Source: Duganella sp. CF517
Lineage (GTDB): Bacteria > Pseudomonadota > Gammaproteobacteria > Burkholderiales > Burkholderiaceae_D
DNA: 57,947 nt
Direction: 5' to 3'
Assembly (NCBI RefSeq): GCF_900110275.1
Contig: NZ_FODC01000012.1
Coordinates: 1-57,947, forward strand
Below are positions 43,548 through 56,311 of the stretch, piece after piece. The position numbers were made by a program, and so were the translations under genes. A model generated the notes under the pieces. It was given only the letters and a program-made list of their open reading frames with translations, had not been told where the DNA came from and searched no databases. Within the stretch, counting starts at the first letter, position 1. Every line of letters begins with the position of its first letter.

Positions 43548-44366
43548 CTAACGCTTCCTGAACAGGCGCTCGCGCTTTTGCACCGGTTCGAAACTGGGCG
43601 CGTAGGCGGAAAAATCGATGCTTTCCTTGCTGCCGAGGCCGAGAAAACCGCGATGGCACAGCGATTCGTGGAACAGCCCGAACGCGCGCTCCTGCAAGCG
43701 TTTCTTAAAATAGATCATCACGTTGCGGCAGCTGATCAAATGGGTCTCGGCGAACACGGCGTCGGTCGCCAGGCTGTGGTCGGCGTAGGTGACGTTCTCG
43801 CACAGCGAACTGTCGAACAACGCCGCATTATAGGCCGCCGTGTAATAGTCGGAAAAGCTGCGCGTGCCGCCGGCGGCCTGGTAGTTGGCCGTGTATTCGC
43901 GCATGGCGTCGAGCGCGAACACGCCCTTGCGGGCCTTCTCCAGCGATTGCGGATTGATGTCGGTGGCGTAGATCATGCTGCGCTCGAGCAAACCCTCCTC
44001 CCTCAGCAGGATGGCCATCGACACCACCTCCTCGCCGGTGCTGCAGCCGGCGATCCAGATCTTCAGCGACGGATAGGTGCGCAGCACCGGCACCACGTGC
44101 TCGCGCAGCGCCTTGAAATAGCTCGGGTCGCGGAACATCGACGTCACCGGGATCGTCAGGTACTGCAGCAACTGGCTGAACGCGGCCGGCTCGTGCATGA
44201 TGCGCGCCTGCAGCGCCGAGATGCTGGCGCATTCCATTTCCTTGAGCGCATGCAGCACGCGGCGCTTTTGCGAGGCGCCCGTGTAGTCGCGGAAATCGTA
44301 GCTGTACTTCATGTAGATGGCTTCCATCAACACTTTGAGCTCGATGTCGGTGTCGCTATGTTGCAT
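43548..44366 (-). CDS. CheR-type protein-glutamate methyltransferase
   Basis: The 272-residue product has the CheR N-domain (YDFRDYTGASQKRRVLHAL) and the SAM-binding domain (WIAGCSTGEEVVSMAILL, IYATDINPQSLEKARKG, LISCRNVMIYFKKRLQ, GFLGLGSKESIDF). There is no TPR extension. It lies 15 bp after the hybrid kinase gene and two bases before cheB. No chemoreceptor or cheA is in the operon, so its methyl-acceptor is unknown. Confidence 0.95.
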   Translation of the reverse strand: MQHSDTDIELKVLMEAIYMKYSYDFRDYTGASQKRRVLHALKEMECASISALQARIMHEPAAFSQLLQYLTIPVTSMFRDPSYFKALREHVVPVLRTYPSLKIWIAGCSTGEEVVSMAILLREEGLLERSMIYATDINPQSLEKARKGVFALDAMREYTANYQAAGGTRSFSDYYTAAYNAALFDSSLCENVTYADHSLATDAVFAETHLISCRNVMIYFKKRLQERAFGLFHESLCHRGFLGLGSKESIDFSAYAPSFEPVQKRERLFRKR

Positions 44367-44381
44367 ACGCTCTCACTTCCA

Positions 44382-47951
<3,570 letters not shown>

Positions 47952-48024
47952 GGTGCGGACCAAGATAGCTGGAGAAGCAAGATTTTATCTCAAATACAAG
48001 CTTAGCCAGCGTGCCACTCCAACC

Positions 48025-48058
48025 GTGCGTAGGGGAAATAAGACGGTCCCCTACGCAC
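48025..48058. repeat. 11-bp perfect inverted repeat between the SDR and kinase genes
   Basis: GTGCGTAGGGG (48025-48035) pairs with CCCCTACGCAC (48048-48058) around a 12-base loop. It lies 74 bp upstream of the hybrid kinase start, in the 252-bp gap after the SDR gene. No T-run follows on either strand, so an operator, mRNA-leader hairpin or small mobile repeat is possible. Confidence 0.75.
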
Positions 48059-48203
48059 ATGTTACTCCAGGGCATGCTCCGGGGTGTCGTTGCGGGGGCT
48101 TGCGGCCCGGGTCAGACCAGTACCCGGGGTTGCAACAGGTCGAACAAGCCAACGCGATGCAACATCTCCGCACGCAAGCGATCGAGGACCGCAAAGCGCA
48201 GCG

Positions 48204-48941
48204 TCAAATAATGCCGCCGTTGGCCCGCAATGTCTGGCCATTGATCCATGCGCCGTCGGGGCCGGCGAGCATCGCCACGACCGCCGCGATGTCCTCCGGC
48301 TGGCCGAGGCGTTCCAGCGGCGCCAGCTTGGCAAGGCGATCGACGACGTCCTGCGGCTTACCGTCGAGGAACAGCGCGGTGGCCGTCGGGCCCGGCGCCA
48401 CGTCGTTCACGGTGATGTCGCGTCCACGCAGCTCCTTGGCCAGCACATGCGTCATCGCTTCGACACCGGCCTTGGTGGCGGCGTAGACCGCGTAGCCAGG
48501 CTGATACATGCCCACCACGCTCGACGACAAGTTGATGATGCGGCCGCCGCTACGCAAACGCCGCGACGCTTCGCGCAGGGTGTTGAAGGGGCCTTTCAGA
48601 TTGATCGCGATCTGACTGTCGAACAGCGCATCGTCACTGTCGGCCAAGGTCGCCAGCTTCATGATGCCGGCGTTGTTGACCAGCACGTCGATGCCGCCAT
48701 AAGCCGCTTCGACCGCGTCGAACATGCGCGCCACGGCGGCGGCATCGCTGACATCGGCTTGCGCCGCGATCGCGCGCCCGCCCGCCTGCTCGATTCGCTG
48801 AACCAGCTCATCGGCGGCACCGGCGCTGCCGGCGAAGTTCACCACGACGGAGAAACCGTCTTTGGCCAGCCGTTGTGCGATGGCGGCGCCGATGCCACGC
48901 GACGAACCGGTAACGATGGCTACTTTATTTGCTGCTGTCAT
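48204..48941 (-). CDS. Short-chain dehydrogenase/reductase
   Basis: The ATG at 48941 has AGGAG upstream and gives 245 residues. The NAD(P) motif GSSRGIGAAIAQRLA, the NNAG motif (VLVNNAGIMKLATL) and the catalytic pattern (NLSSSVVGMY, YAATK) are all intact. The Ser-Arg after the first Gly suggests NADPH preference. Most similar to FabG-like SDRs of unknown substrate. It is upstream of the hybrid kinase on the same strand but separated by 250 bp with an inverted repeat, so probably its own transcript. Confidence 0.93.
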   Translation of the reverse strand: MTAANKVAIVTGSSRGIGAAIAQRLAKDGFSVVVNFAGSAGAADELVQRIEQAGGRAIAAQADVSDAAAVARMFDAVEAAYGGIDVLVNNAGIMKLATLADSDDALFDSQIAINLKGPFNTLREASRRLRSGGRIINLSSSVVGMYQPGYAVYAATKAGVEAMTHVLAKELRGRDITVNDVAPGPTATALFLDGKPQDVVDRLAKLAPLERLGQPEDIAAVVAMLAGPDGAWINGQTLRANGGII

Positions 48942-49077
48942 GAAGTTTCTCCTGTAGGTGGCCACCGTGAATTCGGCGCCGTGCACACACTATGACAGCG
49001 AAAACGAAGAAGATAATGGGGGTAAAATAAAGCTCACTATTCCAAATTATCGAACAATCGGAAAAACGTGTTTCAGG

Positions 49078-50069
49078 CTAGCGCTTGGGCGGCGTGACGA
49101 TCGGCTTGATCGTGCAGATCGGATTCTTCGGATCGGCGCAGCAGGTCAGCAACTGATTCAGCGATTCCAGGTTGGCCTGCTCCCAGAACTCCTTGCTTTG
49201 ATCGTTGTTGACCGGCATCCAGTGGCTCAACGGATAGCTGTTGGCCAGCGCGTTGCCGCCCTTGGCCGGGATCCTGCCGGCCGCCATCGGCACGAACTGC
49301 GAGCAGCTGGCCTGGTCGCCGATGCGGTGGCAACCGACACAGGTATTGTCGCGCGTGCTGATGCTGTTCGAATGCCACTGCGCGAATTCCTTGCCGATGT
49401 TGCTATAGCGGCCCAGCGGATCGGCCGGCAACAGGTATTTCAGCTGGCCGATCCACGGGCTGTACATGAAGGGATCGGCGTCGTGGCAGCTCAGGCAGTT
49501 TTTCGACGCGGTGGCCGCCGGCGCCCACCAGAACTGGCCGGCGGCGATGCGCTGCGGCGGCGGCGCCTTTTCGTTGGGCGGCGGCACGCGCGAGGCGTCG
49601 AAGCCGGTCTTCTGGCCCGGCTTGCCCTCGGCATGGAACCAGCAGGTGTCGCCGGTGTCGACGTTGTGGGCGACGATGTCGACTTCGTCGAAGAACTTGC
49701 TGTTCGGATCGCGCAACTGCTCGCGCCGGCACATGGCCGAGATTTGCGTCTTGCCGTACGACAGATTGAGCAAGCGGGAATACGCGTGCACTGGCCGAAT
49801 GAATCGCCGCCATACGGCAGCAGCGCCGGGCGGTCGCACGTCATGCCCGGCTTGTATTCGGTCGGCGTCCTGCCGTCGACGGTGATCGGCACGATGGTGC
49901 CGTCCAGACAGTTGAAGGCCGGAATCTGCCCGATCATGTCGGCGCACACCTGGCCGTACTCGACCGCGCTTTGCTTGCTGTACTTGCTGACGGCGGCCTT
50001 GGGTGCGGCCTGCGCCATGCCCACGGTGGCGGCCAGCAACAGCGCCGGAATCAAAGACAGCAAGTTCAT
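49078..50069 (-). pseudogene. Cytochrome c subunit of the molybdenum hydroxylase, frameshifted
   Basis: The N-terminal part (start 50069, signal MNLLSLIPALLLAATVGMAQ) reads to about YGGDSFGQC and then loses frame near 49786-49800. The other frame continues from YSRLLNLSYGKTQIS to the end, with two haem motifs, CLSCH and CVGCH. A one-base deletion in the GCACGCGTATTCC stretch explains this. Restored, the protein would have about 330 residues. Its start overlaps the 2Fe-2S subunit gene. It would take electrons from the Mo enzyme to the respiratory chain. Sequencing error is possible. Confidence 0.8.
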
Positions 50070-50593
50070 GATTTCACCCCGCCGCCCTGCGTGTACGGCA
50101 AGGCCACCTGGCGGATCGCCTCCATGTAGCGCACGTAGCCGGTGCAGCGGCACAGATTGCCGCCGACCCAGGTCTCCATGACCTCGTCGAGTTGCGAGGC
50201 CGGCACCGGCGCGCGCTTCAGGTGCGACAGCATGGCCGTGGCGGCCATCAGGAATCCGGGCGCACAGTAGCCGCACTGGAACGAGAAGTTTTCCAGGAAG
50301 GCTTGCTGCAACGGCGCCAGCGCTTGTTCCGAGCCCAGGCTTTCGACGGTGTAGATCGACATGTTCTCGACCGCGCTGACCGGCGTCGAACAGGACAGCG
50401 TTTTTTCCAGCACATCGTCGGCACCGTCGCGGGTGGCGACGGTGCAGGCGCGGCAGACGCCGATGCCGCAACAGAATTTGGTGCCGGTCAGGTCCTGGCG
50501 TTCATGCAAAAAGTCGATCAGGGCCATGTCGGCGTCGCCGGCGTCGGCCTGCACGGGCTTGTCGTTGATGTGGAAGCGGATGGGCTGCGTCAT
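50066..50593 (-). CDS. [2Fe-2S] subunit of a molybdenum hydroxylase (IorA-like)
   Basis: The 175-residue product has the plant-type cluster motif CCGIGVCRAC and the second helical [2Fe-2S] site CGYCAPGF with NLCRCTGY, as in the small subunits of isoquinoline 1-oxidoreductase and periplasmic aldehyde dehydrogenase. It overlaps the Mo subunit gene by four bases and the cytochrome gene by four. It passes electrons from the Mo centre to the cytochrome. It has no signal of its own and should be exported by hitch-hiking on the Tat signal of the large subunit. Confidence 0.95.
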   Translation of the reverse strand: MTQPIRFHINDKPVQADAGDADMALIDFLHERQDLTGTKFCCGIGVCRACTVATRDGADDVLEKTLSCSTPVSAVENMSIYTVESLGSEQALAPLQQAFLENFSFQCGYCAPGFLMAATAMLSHLKRAPVPASQLDEVMETWVGGNLCRCTGYVRYMEAIRQVALPYTQGGGVKS

Positions 50594-53235
50594 TTCAGGG
50601 ACTCCAGGACGGCGCGCGCGGTGACCGGCGTCGTCGTATAGCGTTTGCCGCCGGTGGCCATCGCCAGCGCGTTGAGGATGGAGGGACCGATCGGGCACAT
50701 CACCGCCTCGGCGATGCCGCGCGCGGTGGTCTCGCCCGGCGCCGGCGGCAGCACGATCAATTCCTGTCGCGGAATATCGGTCGAGCGCGCGATGGCGTAG
50801 CGGTGCAGGTTCCAGGTGCCGTTGCCCGGCCCGGTGCGGTCGTTCGGACAATGCTCGAGCAACACGTTCCCCAGCGCCATCGCGATCGCCCCCTGCGACT
50901 GCCCGGACACCATTTGCGGGCAATGCTGGACGCCGGCGCTGAGCACCGACACCACCGACTCGACCGCGACCACGCCGGTGCGCGGCTCGATCGTGGCCGC
51001 CACCAGCGAACCGCAAGGCGCGTAGGTGGTGCGGCCGAAGCGGAAGTTGATGGTCGGCGGATTGGCCACCTCGCCGCGCGGAATCGGCTGCAAGGTATCG
51101 ACCGTCAGGCCCATGGCGACATAGTCGAGTGGCAACGTCGCCGCGCCGCTGCGGAAGGTGAACGGCGCCGTGGCGAAGCCGCCGACATAACTGGCGTGCA
51201 CCACCGCCACCATCGGCAGCCGCATGCGCGTGGCCTGCTTGACCAGCGCAGACCACGGCAGCGATTTGACGCCCTCGGCGTGCAGCCGGTTGTCCTTCCA
51301 GCTCAGCGCGGCGGCCGGCACTTCCCTGCCCCAGATGGCGTTGGCCGCCGGCAGCAAGGTCTGCAACACCAGCGCCAGCCCGGCCTGCTCCACCACGTGG
51401 TACTGGTAGAAGGCGCCCAGGCAGGCGCTGGCCGAGCCGGACGCCTTGATCACGTAGTTCTGCGGCACCGGCGCGGGCGGCTTGGGGCGCGTCGTGGTCA
51501 GGTTCAGTGCATCGAACAGCTGGGTCTCGCCCATGTTGATGCTGTTGGCGTTGCGTCCGAGGTAGGACGCCGGCGCCAGCCCGAGCGCGGTGGCGGCGCC
51601 GTTGCCCATGTCGATATAAGGGGTGTAGATGGTGATGGTGCCGGTCGGCTCGATCTGCACGGCGCCGAACATGCCGTCGCCGGAGGTGCCGTAGGCTTCG
51701 TTCGACAGCGCGAAACCGACGCCGTACAACAGTCCCTGGCGCTGCCTGGCCTGCTGCGTGAGCTTGCGGTTTTGCCACAGCGGATGGCGCTCCAGGCGCT
51801 GCAGCATCTCTTCCAGTTGCAGGTCCTGCAGTATCGGCGCGCCGGTCACGGTGGCGCCGCGGCCCTTGCCCAGCAGGTTGCGCCGGCGCAGCTCGAACGG
51901 ATCGATGTTGAGCGCCTGCGACGCTTCGTCGAGCAAGGTCTCGATCGCCATGAAGGCCTGCGGCCCGCCGAAGCCGCGCTGCGAACCGCCCATCAGTTGC
52001 GGCGTCTGCATCGACCTGGCGTTGGCGATCGCGCGCGGGATGTTGTAGCAGCTCATCGAACTGAGCGCGGCCAGCTGCGCCACGAACGGCGTCAGGTTCA
52101 TCTGGTCGCCGCCGTTGAGCGTGAAGTCGCAGCGCAGCGCCTGGATCTTGCCGTTGGCGTCGACCGCCAGGGTCTCGCTGAAATCCGTCTCGCACCGCTT
52201 CAGGCCGACCTGGAACTGCTCGAAGCGGCTTTGCGCCCAGCGCAGCGGCCCGCTGGAGAATGGCGCCGCCAGCGCCAGATACATCGAAAACAGCGACGAG
52301 TCGCGCCCGCCGAAGCCACCGCCCGGGTAGCACGACAGCAGATCGATGTCCTTGACCGGGTAGGCGCTGCCGTCGAAGATGTCGGCCGCGTTGCGCAGGT
52401 CGCCGCTGGGCGATTGCGTACCCAACACCAGGTTCAACTGCTGGGTGGCCGGGTCGTACCACGCCATGCCGGACTCCGGTTCCATGAACATCGGATCGAT
52501 GGTCTGCGTATAAAACTGGCGCGTGAAGGTGGGCCAGGTCTTGGCGTCGATCGCCGCCGAGATGCCGGCGGCGACGGCGTCCTTGCCCGCCGCGTAGTTC
52601 GGCGTGTAGACGTAGTTGAAGTTCTTGGCGTCGTCGCGGACATAGCTGGTGACCGGCGTGTAGGTGCCGGTCGCGGCGGCGGCCGGCGCGCCGTACTTGA
52701 TCACATCCGGATTAAATTGCAGGATTTTAACGGCGCGGCGGTAGGCGTCGAAATTAGCGAAAATCAGCATCGCCACCGGCTGGCCGAAAAAGTCGGCCGG
52801 CTTGCCGATGGTGGCCAGGAACGGGCTGTTCATGCCGTCCGCCAGTTTGAGCTTTTTGTCGACCAGGGCCTGGGCGTCGATCACCGCCACCGGGCGCAAG
52901 CCGGCCGGTAGCATGCCCAGGTCGTACCCGGTCACCACCTGGTCGTAGCGGTCGCAGCGTACCGCGTACAGGAATTGTTCGTTCTGCGGCCAGTCCTTGA
53001 AGTCGCGCGCCTTGAAATCGCGCGCGTAGATTTTTTGTCCCAGCACCTTGGGCAGGCCGTCGATGCGCCATCGGGCCCGGCCCGGCTCCGGCGCCCACGC
53101 CGGCACCTCGGTCAAGCGCGGCCGCGAGGCGTTCATCGCCATGCCGGGCAGGCTGGTCACCGACAGGCCGACGGTCGCGCCGCTGGCCAGTATTTTTAAA
53201 AAAGTACGACGTGTCACTTCTGCAGTAATGCTCAT
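50590..53235 (-). CDS. Molybdopterin-binding subunit, isoquinoline 1-oxidoreductase/aldehyde dehydrogenase type
   Basis: The 881-residue product starts with a Tat signal (EVTRRTFLKILASGATVGLS). Xanthine-oxidase-family Mo-domain motifs follow: AVIDAQALVDKKL, GGGFGGRDSSLFSMY, GGSQRGFGGPQAFMAIE, IYTPYIDMGNGAATALG and the C-terminal Glu region ARGIAEAVMCPIGPS. This is the IorB class with molybdopterin cytosine dinucleotide, oxidising N-heterocycles or aldehydes in the periplasm. It leads the Mo-FeS-cytochrome operon. The substrate is unknown; the electron acceptor gene is broken. No XdhC-type maturase is in the window. Confidence 0.94.
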   Translation of the reverse strand: MSITAEVTRRTFLKILASGATVGLSVTSLPGMAMNASRPRLTEVPAWAPEPGRARWRIDGLPKVLGQKIYARDFKARDFKDWPQNEQFLYAVRCDRYDQVVTGYDLGMLPAGLRPVAVIDAQALVDKKLKLADGMNSPFLATIGKPADFFGQPVAMLIFANFDAYRRAVKILQFNPDVIKYGAPAAAATGTYTPVTSYVRDDAKNFNYVYTPNYAAGKDAVAAGISAAIDAKTWPTFTRQFYTQTIDPMFMEPESGMAWYDPATQQLNLVLGTQSPSGDLRNAADIFDGSAYPVKDIDLLSCYPGGGFGGRDSSLFSMYLALAAPFSSGPLRWAQSRFEQFQVGLKRCETDFSETLAVDANGKIQALRCDFTLNGGDQMNLTPFVAQLAALSSMSCYNIPRAIANARSMQTPQLMGGSQRGFGGPQAFMAIETLLDEASQALNIDPFELRRRNLLGKGRGATVTGAPILQDLQLEEMLQRLERHPLWQNRKLTQQARQRQGLLYGVGFALSNEAYGTSGDGMFGAVQIEPTGTITIYTPYIDMGNGAATALGLAPASYLGRNANSINMGETQLFDALNLTTTRPKPPAPVPQNYVIKASGSASACLGAFYQYHVVEQAGLALVLQTLLPAANAIWGREVPAAALSWKDNRLHAEGVKSLPWSALVKQATRMRLPMVAVVHASYVGGFATAPFTFRSGAATLPLDYVAMGLTVDTLQPIPRGEVANPPTINFRFGRTTYAPCGSLVAATIEPRTGVVAVESVVSVLSAGVQHCPQMVSGQSQGAIAMALGNVLLEHCPNDRTGPGNGTWNLHRYAIARSTDIPRQELIVLPPAPGETTARGIAEAVMCPIGPSILNALAMATGGKRYTTTPVTARAVLESLK

Positions 53236-53383
53236 GATTCCGTTCTCTAGAAACTTACTTCCGCACGCGGAAAGGTCGGGACTACAACGATATCGGAATT
53301 GCCAGCAGGAATTATCGTACCATTAGGGGTCGGTGTGAAAAATCTCTAATTGTCACAATGCAAAATTGCAACACGAGCGGATT

Positions 53384-54154
53384 ATGAAAAGACTGGCAGC
53401 ACTGTGCCTGCTCGCCTTCGCGAGCTTGAGCGCCCTCGCGCGCACGGACGAGCTCGTGGCGGTCTATCAGGGCAGCCGGCCGCCGTTCTCGTTCCGCGAC
53501 ACCCAAGGCGAGGCCGGCGGGATCGAGGCAGACCTGGTCACCGAAGCGCTGCGGCGCGCCGGCCGGCGCGTGACGTTCCGCGAGACGCCCAATGTGCGGC
53601 TGCTGCCGTTCAGGGAAGGCGACGGCGTCGACCTGGCGGTGAGCGTGCGCGGCAGCGATGGACGCGGCGTGTATTTCTCGGACGAGTTCGTTACATTCCA
53701 CAACGTCGCCATCTCGCGGCGCGACCGGCACATCGTGCTCAAGACGATCGGCGACCTGGACCGCTACACCTTCGCCATTTGGCAAAACGGCTGGCGCGAC
53801 TTGGGTCCGGCCTTTGAAGCGCGCTACCGGCCGGGCGCCACCGGCCGCTTCCCCGCTAACTATTTCCAGCCCTCCAACCAGGAAGCGCAAAACAAGATGT
53901 TCTGGTTCGGCCGGGTCGACGTCATCGTCGTCGACAAGCAAGTCTTCGAGTGGTACCGCAAGCAGTTCAGCGCCGAGTTCAACACGCAGGTGGCGCTCGA
54001 CTACCATGCCATCTTCGACGCCACCACCGGGTTCAAGGTCGGCTTCCGCAACCGCGACCTGCGCGACGCCTTCAACCGCGCGCTGATCGACATGCGCAAG
54101 GACCAGACCTACTCGCGCATCCTGGCGCGCTATGCGCTGCCTTCGCGGCAATAG
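53384..54154 (+). CDS. Solitary periplasmic solute-binding protein (SBP_bac_3)
   Basis: The 256-residue product has a signal peptide (KRLAALCLLAFASLSALA) and a family 3 binding fold (LVAVYQGSRPPFSFRDTQG, IEADLVTEALRRAGRRVTF, VDVIVVDKQVFEWYRKQF). No permease or ATPase adjoins it; such orphan proteins in this group often act in sensing or have unknown roles. It is divergent from the Mo hydroxylase operon with a 148-bp shared AT-rich region. The ATG at 53384 is preceded by GAGCGG; an upstream TTG is less likely. Confidence 0.88.
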   Translation: MKRLAALCLLAFASLSALARTDELVAVYQGSRPPFSFRDTQGEAGGIEADLVTEALRRAGRRVTFRETPNVRLLPFREGDGVDLAVSVRGSDGRGVYFSDEFVTFHNVAISRRDRHIVLKTIGDLDRYTFAIWQNGWRDLGPAFEARYRPGATGRFPANYFQPSNQEAQNKMFWFGRVDVIVVDKQVFEWYRKQFSAEFNTQVALDYHAIFDATTGFKVGFRNRDLRDAFNRALIDMRKDQTYSRILARYALPSRQ

Positions 54155-54191
54155 GCTGCGCGCCGAGGAGCGGTTCGATGACTAAGCGCGA

Positions 54192-54563
54192 TTACAGCGT
54201 AACTTCGCCGACAGGGTGCGGGTTGGCCTTGAGGTAGGCGGCCAACTCGGCGCGAACTTGCGCGCGGCTGACTGCCGGCGCGGCGGCATTGGTCTCGAAT
54301 CGCGGATACTGTTCGCCGCTGACGATTTCGCCGCGTTGCTGGGCCAGACGCACCTCGGCGCGCACTTCATCACGGGTTTTGGTCGAGACGGCCTCTGGGC
54401 TGGAGCCTGAATACAGTTCGCCCGAGTTCGGCAACTGGCCTGCGGCGATGGCGGCTTTGTATTCGGCGATAACCTGGACACGGGTCAGTTGGGGAGCTTC
54501 CTGGGCGTACACGGCCGAGGAGGACAGCAGGGCGATGGTCATGGCGATGGCGACGTTTTTCAT
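54192..54563 (-). CDS. DUF4148 secreted protein
   Basis: The ATG at 54563 has AAGGAG upstream. The 123-residue product has a signal peptide (VAIAMTIALLSSSAVYAQ) and two repeats typical of DUF4148: LTRVQVIAEYKAAIAAGQLP and VSRAQVRAELAAYLKANP, with TRDEVRAEVRLAQQRGEI between. This family is abundant in Burkholderiales and its function is unknown. It stands alone. Confidence 0.9.
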   Translation of the reverse strand: MKNVAIAMTIALLSSSAVYAQEAPQLTRVQVIAEYKAAIAAGQLPNSGELYSGSSPEAVSTKTRDEVRAEVRLAQQRGEIVSGEQYPRFETNAAAPAVSRAQVRAELAAYLKANPHPVGEVTL

Positions 54564-54727
54564 GGTAAGGCTCCTTAAATTGTTTGGATGGTGGCTCACT
54601 GCATAACCGTTGGATAACCAGCGATTGAATCGCTAGCGATCTTTCTGTGACCTGTTTCGTTCGCAGCGAGCCGATGTGTGTACTTTACATAGTGCACGAT
54701 CTAATCGCAATCAATTTAAATCTATTT

Positions 54728-54752
54728 GCCCGATAGGACATACCTATCGGGC
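54728..54752. repeat. 10-bp perfect inverted repeat upstream of the DUF4148 gene
   Basis: GCCCGATAGG (54728-54737) pairs with CCTATCGGGC (54743-54752) around a 5-base loop, 30 bp after the end of the FAD hydroxylase gene and 165 bp before the DUF4148 start. It may end the hydroxylase mRNA, though no T-run follows on that strand, or act as an operator. Confidence 0.7.
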
Positions 54753-54781
54753 GTGTATATCGGCTCAAGGTGTGGGAAATT

Positions 54782-56311
54782 TTAAGTGCGAAGCAGAATG
54801 GCCGAGAGGCTCTCTAAGCCCTCCCCGTCGGGCGCGGGAAGGCTACGCCAGCCGATGACGCCGTCCGGCCGCACCAATGTCGCGCCGCACGCGGGAACAC
54901 CAAAGACGTCAGCGAACGGTTGCGTCGGCGGGAAAACAAGCTCGCGGTCGACATCGATGGACCGCAGCCCTAGGCGCCCTACCGCCGCCCGCCAGTCCGG
55001 ATTTGCCGTGAGCAGCACATACTCCCGGCCGAACAGGTCCAGTGACGACCTTCGCTGTCCCGCCTGGTCCACCCAAACGTGCGGCGCCCGCGTGCCGGGC
55101 TGGCCGGCCCATTGCCGGGGCGTGGCGGCGGCCGGCAACTCAGGCCCGGCCCCGGCCACCGCCTGCGAACGGACCAGCTGGCCGAACTCCAGCGCATCGT
55201 TGCTGAACAGCGCCTCCGGCACGAAAGCGGCGCCGGCGCGCGCCGCGTAGTCGGGACGGGAAAAGGTCTGCTGGTGGCGCAGCCAGCCGATCGGGCGCCG
55301 TTCCGCGTCGTAGGTGTCGAGCAAGGCCGGCGCGGCCGCGCCCTGGATCACCCGCTGCAATTTCCAGGCAAGATTCCACGCGTCGTCGATCCCCGTGTTG
55401 GCGCCGAAGCCGCCCCGGGTGGGCGGCAGTTGGTGGGCGGCGTCGCCGGCCAGGAACACGCGGCCCTGGCGGTAGGTATCAGCAATGCGGCCCGCCATCT
55501 CCCAGCGCCCCGTTGTGAAGATGTCGAAGGCCATGTCGGCGCCGAGCGCGCGGCGGATCGCCGCTTTCAGCGCGGCTTCGGTGCGCTCCTCGTCGCCGTC
55601 GAGCATCAGCACCCAGCGGCTGTCGCCGTACGTGGTGAGGAAGCCGCGGAAGCCCTCCTGTTCGATGGAGAATTGCTGCGCGCCGCGCCGCAGGAAGGCA
55701 TCCGCTTCGGGGCAACGGAACAGCACGCTGCGAAGCACGCCGAGATGGCCGACGCCGCTGCGCGTGATGCCCAGCGCCTCCCTGACCGGGCTGTTGGCGC
55801 CGTCGGCGGCGATCAGGTAGTCCGCGCCGATCTCGTAGCGGTGGCCGCTGGAGCGGTCGAGCACCCGTGCCAGCACGCCGGCTTCGGTCTGATGAAAACC
55901 GATGAGCTCGGTGCTGGCGCGCAGCTCCGCGCCACGCGCGATAGCCGCCGCCCGCAATATCGGCTCCAGCTTGTCCTGCGCGATGGCTGCGCCGGTGCAC
56001 GGGGATTGCTCAAGCGGGCGCTGCGGCGCTTCGCCCGGCGTCCAGGCTTGCTCGCTTTGCCACTCGCCGACCAGGCTGGCGACCGTCACGCGTCGCAGAC
56101 GGGTGCCGGCGGGCACCTGGGGGATTTGATCGGCGATGCCGACCGCGCGGTAATGCTCCAACGTGGTTTCCGTGAAGCCCATGGCGCGCGGATGGGGCGA
56201 ACTGCACGGATGCTTGTCGATGAGGATGTGGGGCACGCCGTGCCAGCCGAGGAACAGCGAGGTGGAAAGTCCAACGAGGGACCCGCCGACGATGAGGATG
56301 GGAGTATGCAT
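54782..56311 (-). CDS. FAD-dependent aromatic monooxygenase (PheA/TfdB/UbiH class)
   Basis: The 509-residue product has the FAD GxGxxG-type motif (ILIVGGSLVGLSTSLFLG), the DG motif (YLIAADGANSPVREALGI) and the GD motif (VFLAGDAAHQLPPTRGGFG, then NTGIDDAWNLAWKL), plus a thioredoxin-like C-terminal domain (VLLTANPDWRAAVGRLG) found in phenol hydroxylase and rifampicin-type monooxygenases. AAGGA precedes the ATG. It uses NAD(P)H and O2 to hydroxylate an aromatic or polyketide-like substrate. It stands alone, with no ring-cleavage genes. Confidence 0.93.
   Translation of the reverse strand: MHTPILIVGGSLVGLSTSLFLGWHGVPHILIDKHPCSSPHPRAMGFTETTLEHYRAVGIADQIPQVPAGTRLRRVTVASLVGEWQSEQAWTPGEAPQRPLEQSPCTGAAIAQDKLEPILRAAAIARGAELRASTELIGFHQTEAGVLARVLDRSSGHRYEIGADYLIAADGANSPVREALGITRSGVGHLGVLRSVLFRCPEADAFLRRGAQQFSIEQEGFRGFLTTYGDSRWVLMLDGDEERTEAALKAAIRRALGADMAFDIFTTGRWEMAGRIADTYRQGRVFLAGDAAHQLPPTRGGFGANTGIDDAWNLAWKLQRVIQGAAAPALLDTYDAERRPIGWLRHQQTFSRPDYAARAGAAFVPEALFSNDALEFGQLVRSQAVAGAGPELPAAATPRQWAGQPGTRAPHVWVDQAGQRRSSLDLFGREYVLLTANPDWRAAVGRLGLRSIDVDRELVFPPTQPFADVFGVPACGATLVRPDGVIGWRSLPAPDGEGLESLSAILLRT

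Noticed and set aside
53366..53383. Upstream TTG start for the periplasmic binding protein
   Set aside because: The ATG at 53384 opens directly on a good signal peptide with better RBS spacing.
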